From NCBI GenBank assembly GCA_036563895.1, contig DATCLN010000098.1, positions 1 through 6,146 on the forward strand: a stretch of DNA of 6,146 nucleotides. The letters are read 5' to 3'. A program made the position numbers and the translations under genes. Positions 5,732-6,146 of the stretch are shown piece after piece. Source of the DNA: ZCTH02-B3 sp036563895. GTDB taxonomy: Bacteria; Bacillota; Bacilli; Paenibacillales; Paenibacillaceae. The notes beneath the pieces are model-generated. The model was not told the origin of the DNA. It saw only the letters and a program-made list of their open reading frames with translations, and did not search any database. How positions within the stretch are numbered: position 1 is the stretch's first letter; the number at the start of each line of letters is the position of its first letter.

Positions 5732-5950
5732 TTCGCGCTGCTCCTTTTGTGCGAAAATGCGAACAATGCGCGGCGTCGACGCCCGGCGGGCGGATCGACC
5801 CGCGTGTGATGGGAACGGGTTCGCTCGTTTGTGCCGGACCATCCGCACCGCGCCGTCGCCCGGCGACGGTTCCGGCGGGAAAAATCAGCCGCTGCCCGCC
5901 GGAGGATGCTCCGGGAGGGTGAAACAAACGGAAGCCCGCATGTTCAACAT
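5732..5950 (-). promoter_or_regulatory. Structured rpsD leader, candidate S4 autoregulatory mRNA element
   Basis: The predicted start near 5950 leaves about 219 untranslated nt before rpsD. On the minus strand three hairpins are visible. The first is CCGGCGGG/CCCGCCGG (5872-5902) with a 15-nt loop containing TTTTT. The second is CCGTCGC/GCGACGG (5853-5869) with a CGG loop. The third is a long stem at 5769-5804, CGCGGGTCGA paired with TCGACGCCGCG (one bulged G), with a further CGCCC/GGGCG hairpin inside. In B. subtilis an S4-binding pseudoknot in the rpsD leader mediates translational autoregulation. Equivalence here rests on position and length; I could not trace the conserved pseudoknot base by base. 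No convincing reading frame is seen in this stretch. Confidence 0.5.
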
Positions 5951-5951
5951 G
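5939..5951. repeat. 13-bp palindrome at the rpsD transcription start
   Basis: CATGTTCAACATG is a perfect inverted repeat with one central base, overlapping the inferred rpsD start point just downstream of the -10 box. It could be an operator or a small 5'-end hairpin that stabilises the mRNA. It may also be chance. Confidence 0.35.
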
Positions 5952-5956
5952 TTAAT

Positions 5957-5984
5957 ATTATAGGAGCGTTTCCAGCGTTGTCAA
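5957..5984 (-). promoter_or_regulatory. SigA promoter of rpsD
   Basis: On the minus strand a consensus TTGACA (5979-5984) and a consensus TATAAT (5957-5962) are separated by 16 bases. This is the strongest promoter in the window, as expected for a ribosomal protein gene. Transcription would start near 5950. Confidence 0.88.
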
Positions 5985-6017
5985 GCGAGCGGTCCTTGCT
6001 TTTCAACCGGCCGAAAA

Positions 6018-6045
6018 TTGATGCACGCCAAGGCGCCGATATAGT
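6018..6045 (+). promoter_or_regulatory. Putative promoter of the gene at the right edge
   Basis: TTGATG (6018-6023) and TATAGT (6040-6045) are separated by 16 bases on the plus strand, divergent from the rpsD promoter. The start would be near 6052, about 80 nt before the GTG at 6133. Both boxes deviate from consensus, so confidence is moderate. Confidence 0.5.
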
Positions 6046-6067
6046 ATATTTGGAATGTACGAAACAG

Positions 6068-6095
6068 CATCCTTGGCATGTCATCCTTCGCATGC
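6068..6095 (+). repeat. Tandem 14-bp direct repeat in the leader of the edge gene
   Basis: CATCCTTGGCATGT is followed directly by CATCCTTCGCATGC, 12 of 14 bases identical. The two units also give a GGCATG/CATGCC inverted repeat (6075-6096). It lies between the inferred transcription start and the ribosome binding site. It could be a protein-binding site or an RNA hairpin; the function is unknown. Confidence 0.5.
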
Positions 6096-6132
6096 CTGGA
6101 TCGCGCGGATTTCGCGGCAGGAGGTGAGGCGG

Positions 6133-6146
6133 GTGGACGCGGCAAA
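6133..6146 (+). CDS. Start of an unidentified gene, cut by the right edge
   Basis: AGGAGGTGA (6119-6127), a perfect match to the 16S anti-Shine-Dalgarno, is followed eight bases after AGGAGG by GTG GAC GCG GCA, giving M-D-A-A before the window ends. Spacing and ribosome binding site make a real start very likely. Only four codons are visible, so the product cannot be identified. A GTG at 6124 is in the same frame but lies within the ribosome binding site and is unlikely to be used. The gene would be divergent from rpsD. Confidence 0.7.

Noticed and set aside
5732..5848. An N-terminal extension of S4 starting at the upstream ATG (5848)
   Set aside because: The S4 family begins at MARYTGP. The extension lies in the structured leader, and the well-placed AAAGGAG supports the start at 5731.
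4218..5927. A 569-codon minus-strand open frame crossing tyrS, the repeat island and rpsD
   Set aside because: It overlaps rpsD in another frame and tyrS in antisense, and runs through the terminators and AT-rich repeats. The product is low-complexity Arg/Pro/Ser sequence.
5885..5950. A 21-codon ATG frame at the very 5' end of the rpsD leader (minus strand)
   Set aside because: It would need leaderless translation from the inferred start point. There is no ribosome binding site and the peptide has no leader-peptide codon bias. Probably chance.

Overview
The window looks like chromosomal housekeeping DNA from a GC-rich member of the Bacillota, most likely Paenibacillaceae (Paenibacillus, Cohnella or Thermobacillus type). 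The grounds are strong AGGAGG-type ribosome binding sites, an S4 protein without zinc-binding cysteines, a TyrZ-type tyrosyl-tRNA synthetase and a class A penicillin-binding protein with C-terminal fibronectin type III domains. The genus is an inference.

Layout, left to right. Positions 1-112 (minus strand) hold the 5' end of a group II intron, probably class C, which runs off the left edge. It sits directly behind an intrinsic terminator (117-160) that ends a leftward PBP1A-type penicillin-binding protein gene (167-3286). A short gap (3287-3438) carries two divergent, interleaved promoters, one for the PBP gene and one for rightward tyrS (3439-4698). Convergent to tyrS is rpsD (5132-5731, minus), encoding ribosomal protein S4. 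It is preceded by a structured leader of about 220 nt and a near-consensus promoter (5957-5984). At the right edge a divergent promoter, a perfect Shine-Dalgarno sequence and a GTG codon mark the first 14 bases of another rightward gene.

The 433-base gap between the tyrS and rpsD stops is the least ordinary stretch. Two related GC-rich hairpins (4736-4772 and 5069-5106) bracket an AT-rich island (4831-5014). The island carries repeats with the core GTGCATTTATTT: two good direct copies, one degenerate direct copy, one partial copy and one inverted copy. The outermost copies form a perfect 22-bp inverted repeat.

The genes act separately: cell wall polymerisation and cross-linking (PBP), tRNA charging (TyrRS) and 30S assembly (S4). 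They share only growth-linked expression. I see no clear new multi-gene system. The best candidates for further attention are the intron placed on a terminator, the AT-rich repeat island, the absence of a T-box upstream of tyrS together with a palindromic leader, and the interlocked divergent promoters.
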